64,000 bases of DNA from Salibaculum sp031581025 (GTDB lineage: Bacteria; Pseudomonadota; Alphaproteobacteria; Rhodobacterales; Rhodobacteraceae). A program made the position numbers and the translations under genes. The DNA lies in the NCBI RefSeq assembly GCF_031581025.1, contig NZ_JAVLCA010000002.1; one strand, written 5' to 3'. Positions 17,231 through 25,961 of this stretch are shown here, in pieces (position 1 is the first letter of the stretch; every line of letters begins with the position of its first letter). Below the pieces are notes generated by a model. The model made no database searches. It was not told where the DNA came from and worked only from the letters and a program-made list of their open reading frames with translations.

Positions 17231-19302
17231 CCGGACAGATCCTCTTCGAGCCGTTGATCCCGCTGGCGCTGATCTACGCGCTGGGTGCGCTGGCCGCCCT
17301 GGGCCTGGCGCTCGCGCTCTGGCGGCGGCTGGCGGGCTGGGCACTGCGGGCGCTGGCCGCGCTGGTGCTGCTGGCGACCATCACCAACCCGTCGTTGCAG
17401 AGCGAGGATCGGGCGGCGCTGTCCGATATTGTCATCGCGGTGGTGGACCGCTCCGCCAGCCAGCGCATCGCCGACCGCCCCGAGCAGACAGAGGCAGCGC
17501 TCGAGAACCTGCGCGCCGAGGTCGCAACCCGCACCAACACCGAGCTGCGCATGGTCGAGCTGGGCGACGGCGAGGGCGACCGTGGCACGCTGTTGATGAC
17601 CGCCCTGTCCGAGGCCCTGGCCGAAGAACCCCGCGCCCGGATCGCCGGGATGGTGCTGATTACCGATGGCCGCGCCCATGACCTGCCCAATGCCCCGGCT
17701 GACCTGCCCGCCCCGCTGCACGCGCTGCTGACCGGGCAGGAAGACGACTGGGACCGGCGCCTCGTGGTGCGCAACGCCCCGAGCTTTGCCATCCTTGGCG
17801 AGCCTGTCACCCTGACCCTGCGGATCGAGGACCAGGGCGCGGCCCCCGAGGCGGGCCTTGTCGACCTGACCATCGCCGTGGATGGCGGCGACCCGGTGGA
17901 CTTCGAAGTGCCGGTGAACGAGGACATCGAGCTGCCGGTGGACATCCCGCATGGCGGCATGAACGTGTTGCAATTCTCGACGCCCGAGGCCGCGGGCGAG
18001 TTGACCGACCGCAACAATGCCTCGGTGGTTCAGATAAACGGCGTGCGCGACCGCCTCAGTGTGCTTCTGGTCTCGGGCGAGCCACATGCCGGCGAACGCA
18101 CCTGGCGCAACCTTCTGAAATCGGATTCGGCGGTGGACCTGGTGCATTTCACCATCCTGCGCCCCCCGGAAAAGCAGGACGGTGTTCCGGTCAACGAATT
18201 GTCCCTGATCGCCTTTCCCACGCGCGAGCTGTTCCTTGAGAAGATCGACGACTTCGACCTGATCATCTTCGACCGCTACCAGCGGCGCGGCATCCTGCCC
18301 GCGGCCTATCTCGACAACGTGTCCAACTACGTGCGCGAAGGTGGCGCGGTGCTGATTGCCGCCGGTCCGGATTATGCCAGCGCGGATTCCCTATATCGCT
18401 CGCCCCTGGGCGCGGTGCTGCCGGGCACACCGACGGCAGGTGTCTTTGAACAGGGATTCCGCCCCACCCTGACCGAGTTGGGCGAACGCCACCCGGTGAC
18501 CGAGGGCCTGACCGATCTCGCCCCCAGCCCTGAAGACGCGGACGGCCCGCCGGGCTGGGGCCGGTGGTTCCGTCATGTCGAGGTGACGCCGACGCCTGGG
18601 GCCACCACCGTGATGAACGGTGTCAATGACCAGCCCCTGCTGATGCTCGAACGGGTGGACGAGGGGCGGGTGGCGCTCATGGCCTCGGACCAAGCCTGGC
18701 TGTGGAACCGCGGCTTCGAGGGGGGCGGGCCACAGCTGGAATTGTTGCGGCGGCTCGCCCATTGGATGATGAAGGAACCCGAGCTTGAGGAAGAGGCGCT
18801 TTGGGTCGAACCAACCGGCCAGACCATGCGGATCATCCGCCGGACCCTTGGCGAGGACGTGGGCGCGGTCACCATCACCCATCCCGATGGCACGGAAACG
18901 GACGTGGACCTGGACCAGACCAGCCCCGGCCGGTTCGAGACGCTCTGGGAGGCCCCCGAGATCGGCCTCTACCGCCTCAGCGACGGGGAAGAAGAGGCGG
19001 TGATCGCCCTTGGCCCGGCCGCGCCACGGGAATTCGAGGAAACCATCGCCAGCGCCGACCCCCTGACCCCGGTCATCGACAGCGTCAATGGCGGCACACC
19101 GAGGATTTCCCGGGGCTTGCCCGACCTGCGCGAAGTGCGCCCGGGCCGTCCTGCTTCGGGCAATGGCTGGATCGGCATCACCCCGCGCGGGGCCTATCGG
19201 ACAGCGGATATCAGCGTCTCGCCCATCCTGCCGGCCTGGGCCTTCCTGTTGATGGCGGCGGCGCTGATCGTCGGCGCCTGGCTGCGCGAGGGGCGGCGGT
19301 AG
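17227..19302 (+). CDS. Membrane-anchored von Willebrand A/glutamine amidotransferase-like protein
   Basis: 691 aa. Two N-terminal membrane helices (LIYALGALAALGLALALW and WALRALAALVLLATITNPS) and one C-terminal helix (AWAFLLMAAALIVGAWL) bracket a long periplasmic part. Residues ~70-170 look like a von Willebrand A fold (IVIAVVDRSASQRIA). Residues ~275-420 look like a class I amidotransferase-like fold (LIIFDRYQRRGILPAAYLDN, GGAVLIAAGPDYAS) without a recognisable catalytic triad. ATGA overlap couples it to the preceding gene. It ends the MoxR operon. Function unknown. Confidence 0.78.
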   Translation: MTGQILFEPLIPLALIYALGALAALGLALALWRRLAGWALRALAALVLLATITNPSLQSEDRAALSDIVIAVVDRSASQRIADRPEQTEAALENLRAEVATRTNTELRMVELGDGEGDRGTLLMTALSEALAEEPRARIAGMVLITDGRAHDLPNAPADLPAPLHALLTGQEDDWDRRLVVRNAPSFAILGEPVTLTLRIEDQGAAPEAGLVDLTIAVDGGDPVDFEVPVNEDIELPVDIPHGGMNVLQFSTPEAAGELTDRNNASVVQINGVRDRLSVLLVSGEPHAGERTWRNLLKSDSAVDLVHFTILRPPEKQDGVPVNELSLIAFPTRELFLEKIDDFDLIIFDRYQRRGILPAAYLDNVSNYVREGGAVLIAAGPDYASADSLYRSPLGAVLPGTPTAGVFEQGFRPTLTELGERHPVTEGLTDLAPSPEDADGPPGWGRWFRHVEVTPTPGATTVMNGVNDQPLLMLERVDEGRVALMASDQAWLWNRGFEGGGPQLELLRRLAHWMMKEPELEEEALWVEPTGQTMRIIRRTLGEDVGAVTITHPDGTETDVDLDQTSPGRFETLWEAPEIGLYRLSDGEEEAVIALGPAAPREFEETIASADPLTPVIDSVNGGTPRISRGLPDLREVRPGRPASGNGWIGITPRGAYRTADISVSPILPAWAFLLMAAALIVGAWLREGRR

Positions 19303-19326
19303 GCATAGGCTCGGCGCGGGCATCTT

Positions 19327-19350
19327 GCCGCACGCATGCGGCGGGACGTT
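19327..19350 (+). terminator. Weak hairpin after the MoxR operon
   Basis: GCCGCA-CGCA-TGCGGC (19327-19342) forms a short stem, followed within seven bases by TTTT. It lies 25 bases after the operon's last stop and before a convergent gene. Confidence 0.35.
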
Positions 19351-19379
19351 TTGGTGGACTGGTCGGCCCGCAGGGTTCG

Positions 19380-19727
19380 TCAGGGCAAGTCGAAGGCCAG
19401 GGCATCGGCATTCCAGCCATCCACCGAGGACCGCGTCCGCAGATGGACCATCCCAACACCCTCCGGCACCTCGACCCCGGAAAGCGACCGGGTAAAGGGC
19501 TGCTCGTTGACATGCGGATGCGCCAAGACACGGGTCCCAAGAACCCTGCCGTCCTCGGTTTCGATCCGCCAGCCGTAGGCATAGTGATCCCAGCCCGTGT
19601 CGGGATGGGCGATGGTGACGCTGAACCGCCAGCCGTCAGCCGCAACGCGCGCGGCGACATCCGTGATATCGGGCGGATTGGCCAGCGCTGGGCCCGCCAC
19701 GAAAACGCAGAGAAGCAAATACCTCAT
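19380..19727 (-). CDS. Small secreted protein of unknown function
   Basis: 115 aa. A signal peptide (MRYLLLCVFVAGPALA, cleavage likely after ALA) is followed by a ~98-residue beta-rich domain with HPDTGWDHYAYGWRIETEDG and TRVLAHPHVNEQPFTRSL. The three histidines in this stretch could bind metal, but this is speculation. I do not recognise the family. The gene stands alone between the MoxR operon (convergent) and the DUF599 gene, about 40 bp upstream on the same strand. Confidence 0.65.
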   Translation of the reverse strand: MRYLLLCVFVAGPALANPPDITDVAARVAADGWRFSVTIAHPDTGWDHYAYGWRIETEDGRVLGTRVLAHPHVNEQPFTRSLSGVEVPEGVGMVHLRTRSSVDGWNADALAFDLP

Positions 19728-19768
19728 GAGGTAGCAATAACAGACCCGGGCCGGCCGGCGTCTTCACA

Positions 19769-20464
19769 TCATCGCGACAGAATCTGCCGCGGGACCGAGG
19801 CGAACTCACGACTCCAGACCACCCAGATCGCGAAGACCGCGGCGATAAGCAACGGCACCGGCCCCACCAGCCAGGCCGCCGCACCCAGTGCGAAATACAT
19901 CGCCCGAAGCCCGCGATTGAAATTGATCGCGGCCCGGATGTTCAGGTCGGCCGCCCGCCACACGAGGCCCGGCACGCCCTGATCCTCGGGATCGTTCGGC
20001 ATCGCCCCCATGAGCACCGCGCAATAGCCAAAGACCCTGTTGGACCAGACGAAGCGCAGGAACGCCTGCACCAGGAACAGGGCGACCAGCACCAGCTTGA
20101 GCTGCCACAACACCTTGGGCGCCGCCTCGTCGTAAAGGGTGTTGGCAAGCCCCGTCAGCGGCTCGACATTGCCGATCAGGGCCAGGACACCCCCGATGGC
20201 CAGAAGACAGCTTGAGGCGAAGAACGTCGTGCTCTGACGCAGGTTCGACAGGATCTGGCTGTCGAAAATACGATTGTCCCGCTCGGCGAAGCGCTGCATC
20301 CAGGTCAGCCGGTGGTCGGCCATCAGAACCGTGACCGAGGGGCGCGTCTTCGAGGGATGCTCGATCCGCCAGCCCACGATCCAGGCCCCGCCGACCAGAA
20401 CGATCACCGCCGCCAGGTCGAGAATGGACAGCAGGGGCGCAAGATCAAAGAGGGATGCAGGCAT
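19769..20464 (-). CDS. DUF599 family membrane protein
   Basis: 231 aa with about four transmembrane segments. DUF599 marks are the N-terminal LFDLAPLLSILDLAAVIVLV, VLMADHRLTWMQRFAERDNRIFDSQILSNLRQSTTFFASSCLLAIGG (quoted in part) and AAINFNRGLRAMYFALGAAAWLVG near the end. Its biochemical function is unknown. The ATG at 20464 overlaps the stop of the upstream gene by one base (TGATG), so the two membrane proteins are made together. Longer in-frame starts exist but would overlap that gene fully. Confidence 0.8.
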   Translation of the reverse strand: MPASLFDLAPLLSILDLAAVIVLVGGAWIVGWRIEHPSKTRPSVTVLMADHRLTWMQRFAERDNRIFDSQILSNLRQSTTFFASSCLLAIGGVLALIGNVEPLTGLANTLYDEAAPKVLWQLKLVLVALFLVQAFLRFVWSNRVFGYCAVLMGAMPNDPEDQGVPGLVWRAADLNIRAAINFNRGLRAMYFALGAAAWLVGPVPLLIAAVFAIWVVWSREFASVPRQILSR

Positions 20465-20874
20465 CAGAACGGCTTGAACACGACAAGATACAGCACCACC
20501 AGCGTACCAAGAACGCTGACCTCGTTGAAGACGCGCAGGTAGAAATCGCTTTGCTCGAACCGGCCCTGCCTGGCCCGTGCCACAAGCCGCCCGGTCCAGC
20601 CGTAGTGCAGCGCCAGAAGCGCGACCAGCGCCAGCTTGGCCCAGACCCAGCCCTGCCAGTTCCAATAGAAAGCCAGGATCACGCCGGTGATCACGGCCAG
20701 TACGCCCAGACCCAGCGAAAACCGGTAGACCCGGAAAGTCAGGTCACCCGCCGGGCCGAAAGCGCCGGTCTGGGCATATTCGCGTTTCCAGTAGATCAGC
20801 CCGCGCGGGGCCACGAAGATGCCCGCCATCCAGCCCATGACGCACAGCAGGTGTATGACCTTGATCCAATCCAT
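20464..20874 (-). CDS. HemJ/CopD-like four-helix membrane protein
   Basis: 136 aa with four hydrophobic helices. The start MDWIKVIHLLCVMGWMAGIFVAPR resembles the N-terminus of HemJ (protoporphyrinogen oxidase, UPF0093), where the first-helix His and the Arg after helix 1 are conserved. It lacks the RLFVYH stretch that HemJ usually has there, so it may be a related CopD-type protein of other function. I placed the start at 20874; the in-frame extension to 20964 reads through poor sequence and into the glcD control region. Confidence 0.6.
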   Translation of the reverse strand: MDWIKVIHLLCVMGWMAGIFVAPRGLIYWKREYAQTGAFGPAGDLTFRVYRFSLGLGVLAVITGVILAFYWNWQGWVWAKLALVALLALHYGWTGRLVARARQGRFEQSDFYLRVFNEVSVLGTLVVLYLVVFKPF

Positions 20875-20944
20875 GCACCCTAGATGCCGCCCCGGCGCCC
20901 GGCCCGCAAGCCAAAGTGGACAGGGCTTGTGACGAATCATGATT

Positions 20945-20963
20945 TGGTATAAAAATTTTACCA
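20945..20963 (+). promoter_or_regulatory. Candidate GntR (FadR-type) operator upstream of glcD
   Basis: TGGT-N11-ACCA, with arms extending to TTGGTA and TACCAA and an AT-rich centre unusual for this genome, ends 21 bases before the glcD start. FadR-subfamily regulators such as PdhR, LldR and NanR recognise TGGT/ACCA half-sites, usually at shorter spacing. The identical arrangement precedes the GntR gene at 37854. Confidence 0.6.
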
Positions 20964-20984
20964 ATTCAGGGAGGAGGCCAATTC

Positions 20985-22418
20985 ATGGAAATGCCGGAAC
21001 CGGACGCGACGGTCCTGTCACGCAAGCCGCATGTCGTCGAACGGCTGCAGGCCATATTGCCCCGGGGGGCGGTGATCCACGATACGACCGAGCTGCGCGC
21101 CTATGAATGTGACGCGCTGACGGCCTATACCTGCGCGCCGCTCTGCGCCGTGCTGCCCACCAGCACCGAAGAGGTCTCGGCGGTGTTGAAGATCTGCCAT
21201 GACGAGGGTGTGCCCGTCGTCCCGCGCGGGGCGGGCACCTCGCTCGCCGGGGGCGCCCTAGCCACGGCGGATGCGGTCATGCTGGGCACCGCGCGCCTGA
21301 ACGCGGTGCTCGAAACCTCCTACGAGGACCGCTACATCCGTGTGCAATCGGGTCGCACCAACCTGTCGGTCACCGGCGCGGTCGAGGAGGAAGGCTTCTT
21401 CTACGCCCCCGATCCGTCCAGTCAGTTGGCCTGCGCCATCGCGGGCAACATCGCGATGAACTCGGGCGGGGCGCATTGCCTGAAATACGGGGTGACGACG
21501 AACAACCTGCTGGGGGTCACCATGGTGCTGATGGACGGCACCGTGACCGAGATCGGCGGCGCGCATCTGGATGCCGGGGGGCTGGACCTGCTGGGCCTGA
21601 TCTGCGGGTCCGAAGGACAGCTTGGCGTGGTGACCGAGGCCACCCTGCGGATCCTGCACAAGCCCGAGGGCGCGCGCCCGGTCCTGATGGGCTATGACAG
21701 CTCAGAGGTGGCCGGCCAGGTGGTCGGCGACATCATCAAGGCCGGCGTCCTGCCCGTGGCAATCGAATTCATGGACCGCCCCTGCATCGAGGCCTGCGAG
21801 GCCTTCGCCAAGGCCGGCTATCCGATGTGCGAGGCGCTGCTGATCGTCGAGGTCGAAGGCTCGGACGCCGAGATCGACGCGCAACTGCGCCGGATCACCG
21901 AGATCGCCGCACGGCACGACCCGGTCGAGCTGCGCGAGGCACGCGATGCCGACGAGGCCGGGCGCATCTGGTTGGGGCGCAAGTCCGCCTTCGGCGCCAT
22001 GGGGCAGATCAACGATTACATGTGCCTTGATGGCACGATCCCAGTCAGCGAATTGCCTCACGTGCTGCGCCGGATCGGCGAACTGGCGCAGGACTACGGG
22101 CTGGCCGTGGCCAATGTCTTTCACGCCGGCGACGGCAACATGCACCCTCTGATCCTCTACAATGCCAACACCCCGGGCGAGCAGGAGAAATGCGAGGCGC
22201 TGGGTGCCGATATCCTGCGGCTCTGCGTCGAGGTGGGCGGCTGCCTGACCGGGGAACACGGCGTGGGCATCGAGAAACGCGACCTGATGCTGGTGCAATA
22301 CGACGCGCCGGACCTGGAAGCGCAGATGGCCGTCAAGGATGTCTTCGACCCCGCCTGGCTACTCAATGCGGCCAAGGTCTTTCCGCTCTCCGTCTCCGCA
22401 TCGCGGCGCGCGGCGTGA
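20985..22418 (+). CDS. glcD: Glycolate oxidase subunit GlcD (FAD-binding)
   Basis: 477 aa. It oxidises glycolate to glyoxylate with GlcE and GlcF, passing electrons to the membrane quinone pool. The FAD-binding PCMH domain is seen in VPVVPRGAGTSLAGGALA and AIAGNIAMNSGGAHCLKYG; the C-terminal cap contains VANVFHAGDGNMHPLI and CLTGEHGVGIEKR. GGAGGAGG lies about eight bases before the ATG at 20985. D-lactate dehydrogenases share this fold, but the glcD-glcE-glcF order favours glycolate. The operator-like palindrome just upstream suggests control by a GntR regulator. Confidence 0.92.
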   Translation: MEMPEPDATVLSRKPHVVERLQAILPRGAVIHDTTELRAYECDALTAYTCAPLCAVLPTSTEEVSAVLKICHDEGVPVVPRGAGTSLAGGALATADAVMLGTARLNAVLETSYEDRYIRVQSGRTNLSVTGAVEEEGFFYAPDPSSQLACAIAGNIAMNSGGAHCLKYGVTTNNLLGVTMVLMDGTVTEIGGAHLDAGGLDLLGLICGSEGQLGVVTEATLRILHKPEGARPVLMGYDSSEVAGQVVGDIIKAGVLPVAIEFMDRPCIEACEAFAKAGYPMCEALLIVEVEGSDAEIDAQLRRITEIAARHDPVELREARDADEAGRIWLGRKSAFGAMGQINDYMCLDGTIPVSELPHVLRRIGELAQDYGLAVANVFHAGDGNMHPLILYNANTPGEQEKCEALGADILRLCVEVGGCLTGEHGVGIEKRDLMLVQYDAPDLEAQMAVKDVFDPAWLLNAAKVFPLSVSASRRAA

Positions 22419-22485
22419 CAGTGCCGAGCGCAGGGGCCGCTTCCCGTCGTCATCATCTGTCGGACCAATGGCGCGACAATGACGC

Positions 22486-22499
22486 CCCCCGAGATATTT
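22486..22499 (-). repeat. One-mismatch copy of the AAATATCCCGGGGG box
   Basis: The minus strand reads AAATATCTCGGGGG. It lies in the 100-bp glcD-glcE gap, 20 bases before glcE, so here it sits inside an operon rather than between convergent genes. The GGGGGCAGCGCCCCC palindrome of the other two copies is absent. Confidence 0.5.
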
Positions 22500-22518
22500 C
22501 GAGCCGGAAAATGCCAGC

Positions 22519-23634
22519 ATGACACCGACAACCGAAGCCGACCTCGCCGAGATCATCGGCCATGCCAGCGGGCCGCTGCGGATTGCGGGTGGCGGCACGC
22601 GCAGCTGCGGCAGCCCGGCGACCGGGCAAGTTTTGAGCACCAGCGGATTGCGCGGGATCACCCTGCACGAACCCGGGGCGCTGACGCTCGTGGCCAGGTC
22701 CGGCACGCCGGTATCCGAGGTGCGCGCGGCCCTGCGCGTCGAGAACCAGCGACTTGCCTTCGAGCCGATGGACCACCGCGCCCTGCTGGGCACGACCGGG
22801 GAACCGACCATCGGCGGCGTGGTCGCGGGCAATGTCAGCGGCCCGCGCCGGATCGCCGTGGGCGCGGCGCGCGATTTCATGCTGGGGGTGCGTGTCGTGG
22901 ACGGCGCGGGGCGTATCCTCAAGAACGGCGGGCGGGTAATGAAGAACGTCACCGGCTACGACCTGGTGCGCCTGATGACCGGCAGCCACGGCACGCTGGG
23001 CGTGCTCTCCGAAGTCTCGCTCAAGGTGTTGCCGGACGTGGAATCGGCGGCTACGCTGACACTGTCGGGGCTGTCGGATCGCCAGGCCGTCGAGGCGCTG
23101 TCGGCCGCGCTCGGGTCGCCCTTCGAGGTGACCGGCGCGGCCCACGATCCCGAGGCGGGCAAGACACGCCTGCGCATCGAGGGCTTTGCCGACTCGGTGA
23201 CCTACCGCGCGGGGCGCCTGCAGGAGCGGCTCGCCCCCTTCGGCCCGGTCGAGGTTCAAGAGGGCAAGGAAGCCACCGCCGAGACCTGGGCCGCGATCCG
23301 CGATGTGACCGATTTCGCGGACCGGGCGGGCGATGTCTGGCGCCTGTCGGTCAAGCCCTCGGACGCGCCCGCGCTGGTGGCGCGGTCCGGCGCGGACACC
23401 GTGCGCTACGACTGGGGCGGCGGGCTGGTCTGGCTGCTCATGCCGGCGGGCGCGGACCTGCGCGCCAACCTCGGCCACTTCCAGGGCCACGCCACGCTGA
23501 TCCGGGCGGGCGAGGCCACGCGCCGCGCCTTGCCTGTCTTTCAACCGGAAAATCCCGTGCTTGCCCGGCTGTCGGCCGGGTTGCGGTCGAAATTCGACCC
23601 GCGCGGCATCCTCAACCCGGGGGTCATGGCCTGA
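22519..23634 (+). CDS. glcE: Glycolate oxidase subunit GlcE
   Basis: 371 aa. A second FAD-binding PCMH-type subunit: LRIAGGGTRSCGSP near the N-terminus, GEPTIGGVVAGNVSGPRRIAVGAARDFMLG, and NVTGYDLVRLMTGSHGTLGVLSEVSLKV. The C-terminus ends in the family's RLSAGLRSKFDPRGILNPG. It is needed with GlcD and GlcF for glycolate oxidation. Its stop overlaps the glcF start (TGATG). The gap to glcD is 100 bp and carries a repeat box, so expression relative to glcD may be tuned. Confidence 0.92.
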   Translation: MTPTTEADLAEIIGHASGPLRIAGGGTRSCGSPATGQVLSTSGLRGITLHEPGALTLVARSGTPVSEVRAALRVENQRLAFEPMDHRALLGTTGEPTIGGVVAGNVSGPRRIAVGAARDFMLGVRVVDGAGRILKNGGRVMKNVTGYDLVRLMTGSHGTLGVLSEVSLKVLPDVESAATLTLSGLSDRQAVEALSAALGSPFEVTGAAHDPEAGKTRLRIEGFADSVTYRAGRLQERLAPFGPVEVQEGKEATAETWAAIRDVTDFADRAGDVWRLSVKPSDAPALVARSGADTVRYDWGGGLVWLLMPAGADLRANLGHFQGHATLIRAGEATRRALPVFQPENPVLARLSAGLRSKFDPRGILNPGVMA

Positions 23635-24947
23635 TGCAGACGCATTTCACCGAGACACAACTGCAAGACCCCGGCACCGCGCGGGCCAACGAGATCCTGC
23701 GCGCCTGCGTGCACTGCGGGTTCTGCACCGCCACCTGCCCGACCTATCAGGTGCTGGGCGACGAGCTGGACAGCCCCCGCGGCCGCATCTACCTGATGAA
23801 GGACATGCTGGAGAACCAACGGGTCCCGGACGACAGGACCGTCACCCATATCGACCGCTGCCTGTCCTGCCTGGCCTGCATGACGACCTGCCCCTCGGGG
23901 GTGCACTACATGCACCTTGTCGATCACGCCCGCGAGTATATCCAGGCGCACTACAAGCGGCCCTGGCATGACCGCGCCCTGCGCTGGGTGCTGTCGAAGA
24001 TCCTGCCCTATCCGGGCCGCTTCCGGCTGGCCCTGCTCGGGGCCAAGATCGGCCGACCCTTCGCGCCGCTCATGCCGGACGCGCGCCTGCGGGCGATGCT
24101 GGAGATGGCACCGAAACGGATCCCACCGGTCAGCCGCAATGACGACCCGCAGACATTCACGCCCAAGGCGCCGCGCAAGAAACGTGTCGCGCTGATGACC
24201 GGCTGCGCCCAGCGTGCCCTGAATACCGATATCAACGACGCAACCATCCGCCTGCTGACACGGCTGGGCTGCGAGGTCGTGGTGGCCGAGGGCGCGGGCT
24301 GTTGCGGTGCCCTGACCCATCACATGGGCAAGACCGAGGAAAGCCATGCGACGGCGGCCAAGAACATCCGCGCCTGGGCCGCCGAGATGGATGGCGAGGG
24401 CCTCGACGCCATCGTCATCAACACCAGCGGTTGCGGCACCACGGTCAAGGACTACGGCCACATGTTCCGGGGCGGCCCACTGGCCGAGGACGCCGCGCGG
24501 GTCAGCGCCATTGCCAAGGACATCAGCGAGGTCCTTGTCGAGATTGACCTGCCCGAGGGCGCGCCCAAGGACCTGACGGTTGCCTATCACGCGGCCTGTT
24601 CGCTGCAGCACGGCCAGCAGATCAAGAGCCATCCCAAGGACCTGCTCAAACGGGCGGGCTTTGCGATTGCCGAACCGGCCGACCCGCATCTGTGCTGCGG
24701 CAGCGCGGGCACCTACAACCTGATGCAGCCCGCGATTTCCAGACAGCTGAAGGATCGCAAGGTGCAGACGCTGGAGGCCGTGCAGCCGGACGTGATCGCC
24801 GCCGGGAACATCGGCTGCATGATGCAGATCGGGGGCGGCACCGAGGTGCCCGTCGTGCATACGGCGGAACTGCTGGACTGGGCCACCGGCGGGCCGAAGC
24901 CACCCGCGATGCGCGCGGCGCAAGCCGGTGTGCCGATCCTGCGCTGA
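23634..24947 (+). CDS. glcF: Glycolate oxidase iron-sulfur subunit GlcF
   Basis: 437 aa. Two ferredoxin-type [4Fe-4S] motifs: CVHCGFCTATCPTY (residues ~24-37) and CLSCLACMTTCPSG (~78-91). Two cysteine-rich CCG domains follow, at GCCGALTHHMG and LCCGSAGTYNLMQP. It carries electrons from the flavin subunits to the membrane. The start at 23634 overlaps the glcE stop; a longer in-frame extension lies wholly inside glcE and is not real. Last gene of the operon; a new transcription unit begins 65 bp later. Confidence 0.93.
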   Translation: MQTHFTETQLQDPGTARANEILRACVHCGFCTATCPTYQVLGDELDSPRGRIYLMKDMLENQRVPDDRTVTHIDRCLSCLACMTTCPSGVHYMHLVDHAREYIQAHYKRPWHDRALRWVLSKILPYPGRFRLALLGAKIGRPFAPLMPDARLRAMLEMAPKRIPPVSRNDDPQTFTPKAPRKKRVALMTGCAQRALNTDINDATIRLLTRLGCEVVVAEGAGCCGALTHHMGKTEESHATAAKNIRAWAAEMDGEGLDAIVINTSGCGTTVKDYGHMFRGGPLAEDAARVSAIAKDISEVLVEIDLPEGAPKDLTVAYHAACSLQHGQQIKSHPKDLLKRAGFAIAEPADPHLCCGSAGTYNLMQPAISRQLKDRKVQTLEAVQPDVIAAGNIGCMMQIGGGTEVPVVHTAELLDWATGGPKPPAMRAAQAGVPILR

Positions 24948-25011
24948 GCGCCTTAATCTTGCCCCACCGGCACTTTAGGGGCATGAGGGGCGAAAACACA
25001 GGTTCCCCCCG

Positions 25012-25833
25012 ATGCACATACCCCTGCTTGCCGTTCTGGTGTCCCTTGCCCTGCTGGCCCTGCCCGGTCTGGCCAGGGCACAGGACAGCGCCCTGCGGCC
25101 GCTGTTGGACGGCAACGCGGCCCGCGGCTGGGAGGCGGTGGGCCGGATCGACACGGGCGATGGCGGGTTCTGCACCGGAACCCTGATCGCGTCCGACCGG
25201 GTGCTGACGGCCGCGCATTGCCTTTTTGACCGCGACACCGGAAGCCCGCTGGACATCGCCGAACTGGAGTTTCGCGCGGGTCTGCGCGGGGGCCGCGCCG
25301 AGGCCAGCCGCGGCCTGCGCCGGGTGGTAACCCATCCCGACTATGTCTTCTCGCGCAGCCCCTCGCCGGACCAGGTGCCCAGTGACCTGGCCCTGCTGGA
25401 ACTGGACCAGCCCATCCGCACCACCCGTATCCTTCCCTTCCGCGTGTCCCGTGGCGTCGGGCGCGGCACCGAGGTCGGGATCGTCTCCTATGCCAAGGGG
25501 CGCGCGGGGCATCCCTCGCTGCAGGAGATCTGCAACGTGCTGGGAACGGCAGGCGCGGCGCTGGTGATAGACTGCGCGGTCGATTTCGGCGCCTCTGGCG
25601 CCCCCATCTTCCGCGACGAGGCCGGAGGTATGCGCCTGGTCTCGGTCGTCTCCTCGATGGCCGATCTGGAGGGCCGCCGCGTGGCGCTCGGGATGGACCT
25701 GGCCCGCCCGCTGGCCACCCTGCGCGCGGCGCTGGAGACCGACACTGAGGTCTTTGACACCATCCCCGGTGCGGCCCGGGTACTGGCCCCCGGCGAACGC
25801 TCGGAAACGGGGGCCCTTTTCGTGCAGCCCTGA
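25012..25833 (+). CDS. Secreted trypsin-like serine protease
   Basis: 273 aa. A signal peptide (MHIPLLAVLVSLALLALPGLARA) precedes an S1 domain. Catalytic residues are His69 in TAAHC, Asp125 in SDLALLEL and Ser195 in DFGASGAPIF. The usual GDSGGP is altered to GASGAP, so the residue before the nucleophile is Ala instead of Asp, as in some V8/glutamyl endopeptidase-like relatives. Cys residues at ~54/70 and ~174/188 could form disulfides. The periplasm or outside is the likely site. The next gene, hsp20, has a promoter-like sequence overlapping this gene's stop. Confidence 0.85.
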   Translation: MHIPLLAVLVSLALLALPGLARAQDSALRPLLDGNAARGWEAVGRIDTGDGGFCTGTLIASDRVLTAAHCLFDRDTGSPLDIAELEFRAGLRGGRAEASRGLRRVVTHPDYVFSRSPSPDQVPSDLALLELDQPIRTTRILPFRVSRGVGRGTEVGIVSYAKGRAGHPSLQEICNVLGTAGAALVIDCAVDFGASGAPIFRDEAGGMRLVSVVSSMADLEGRRVALGMDLARPLATLRAALETDTEVFDTIPGAARVLAPGERSETGALFVQP

Positions 25834-25837
25834 GGGT

Positions 25838-25866
25838 CTTGAAACCCCGCGCGGACCTTCCCAAAT
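25838..25866 (+). promoter_or_regulatory. Candidate RpoH (heat-shock sigma) promoter for hsp20
   Basis: CTTGAAA at 25838-25844 and TCCCAAAT at 25859-25866 are 14 bases apart, close to the RpoH consensus CTTGAA-N13-15-CCCCAT. It overlaps the end of the protease gene and lies about 95 bases before the hsp20 start. Confidence 0.5.
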
Positions 25867-25961
25867 CCTCTGATGCGAGGCGCCGACGATGGGCCTCGCG
25901 TGTCAGCCTGTCCCGGACCGGGAAGGCATAACACATAGGTATCGCTCAAAGGAGGATGACC

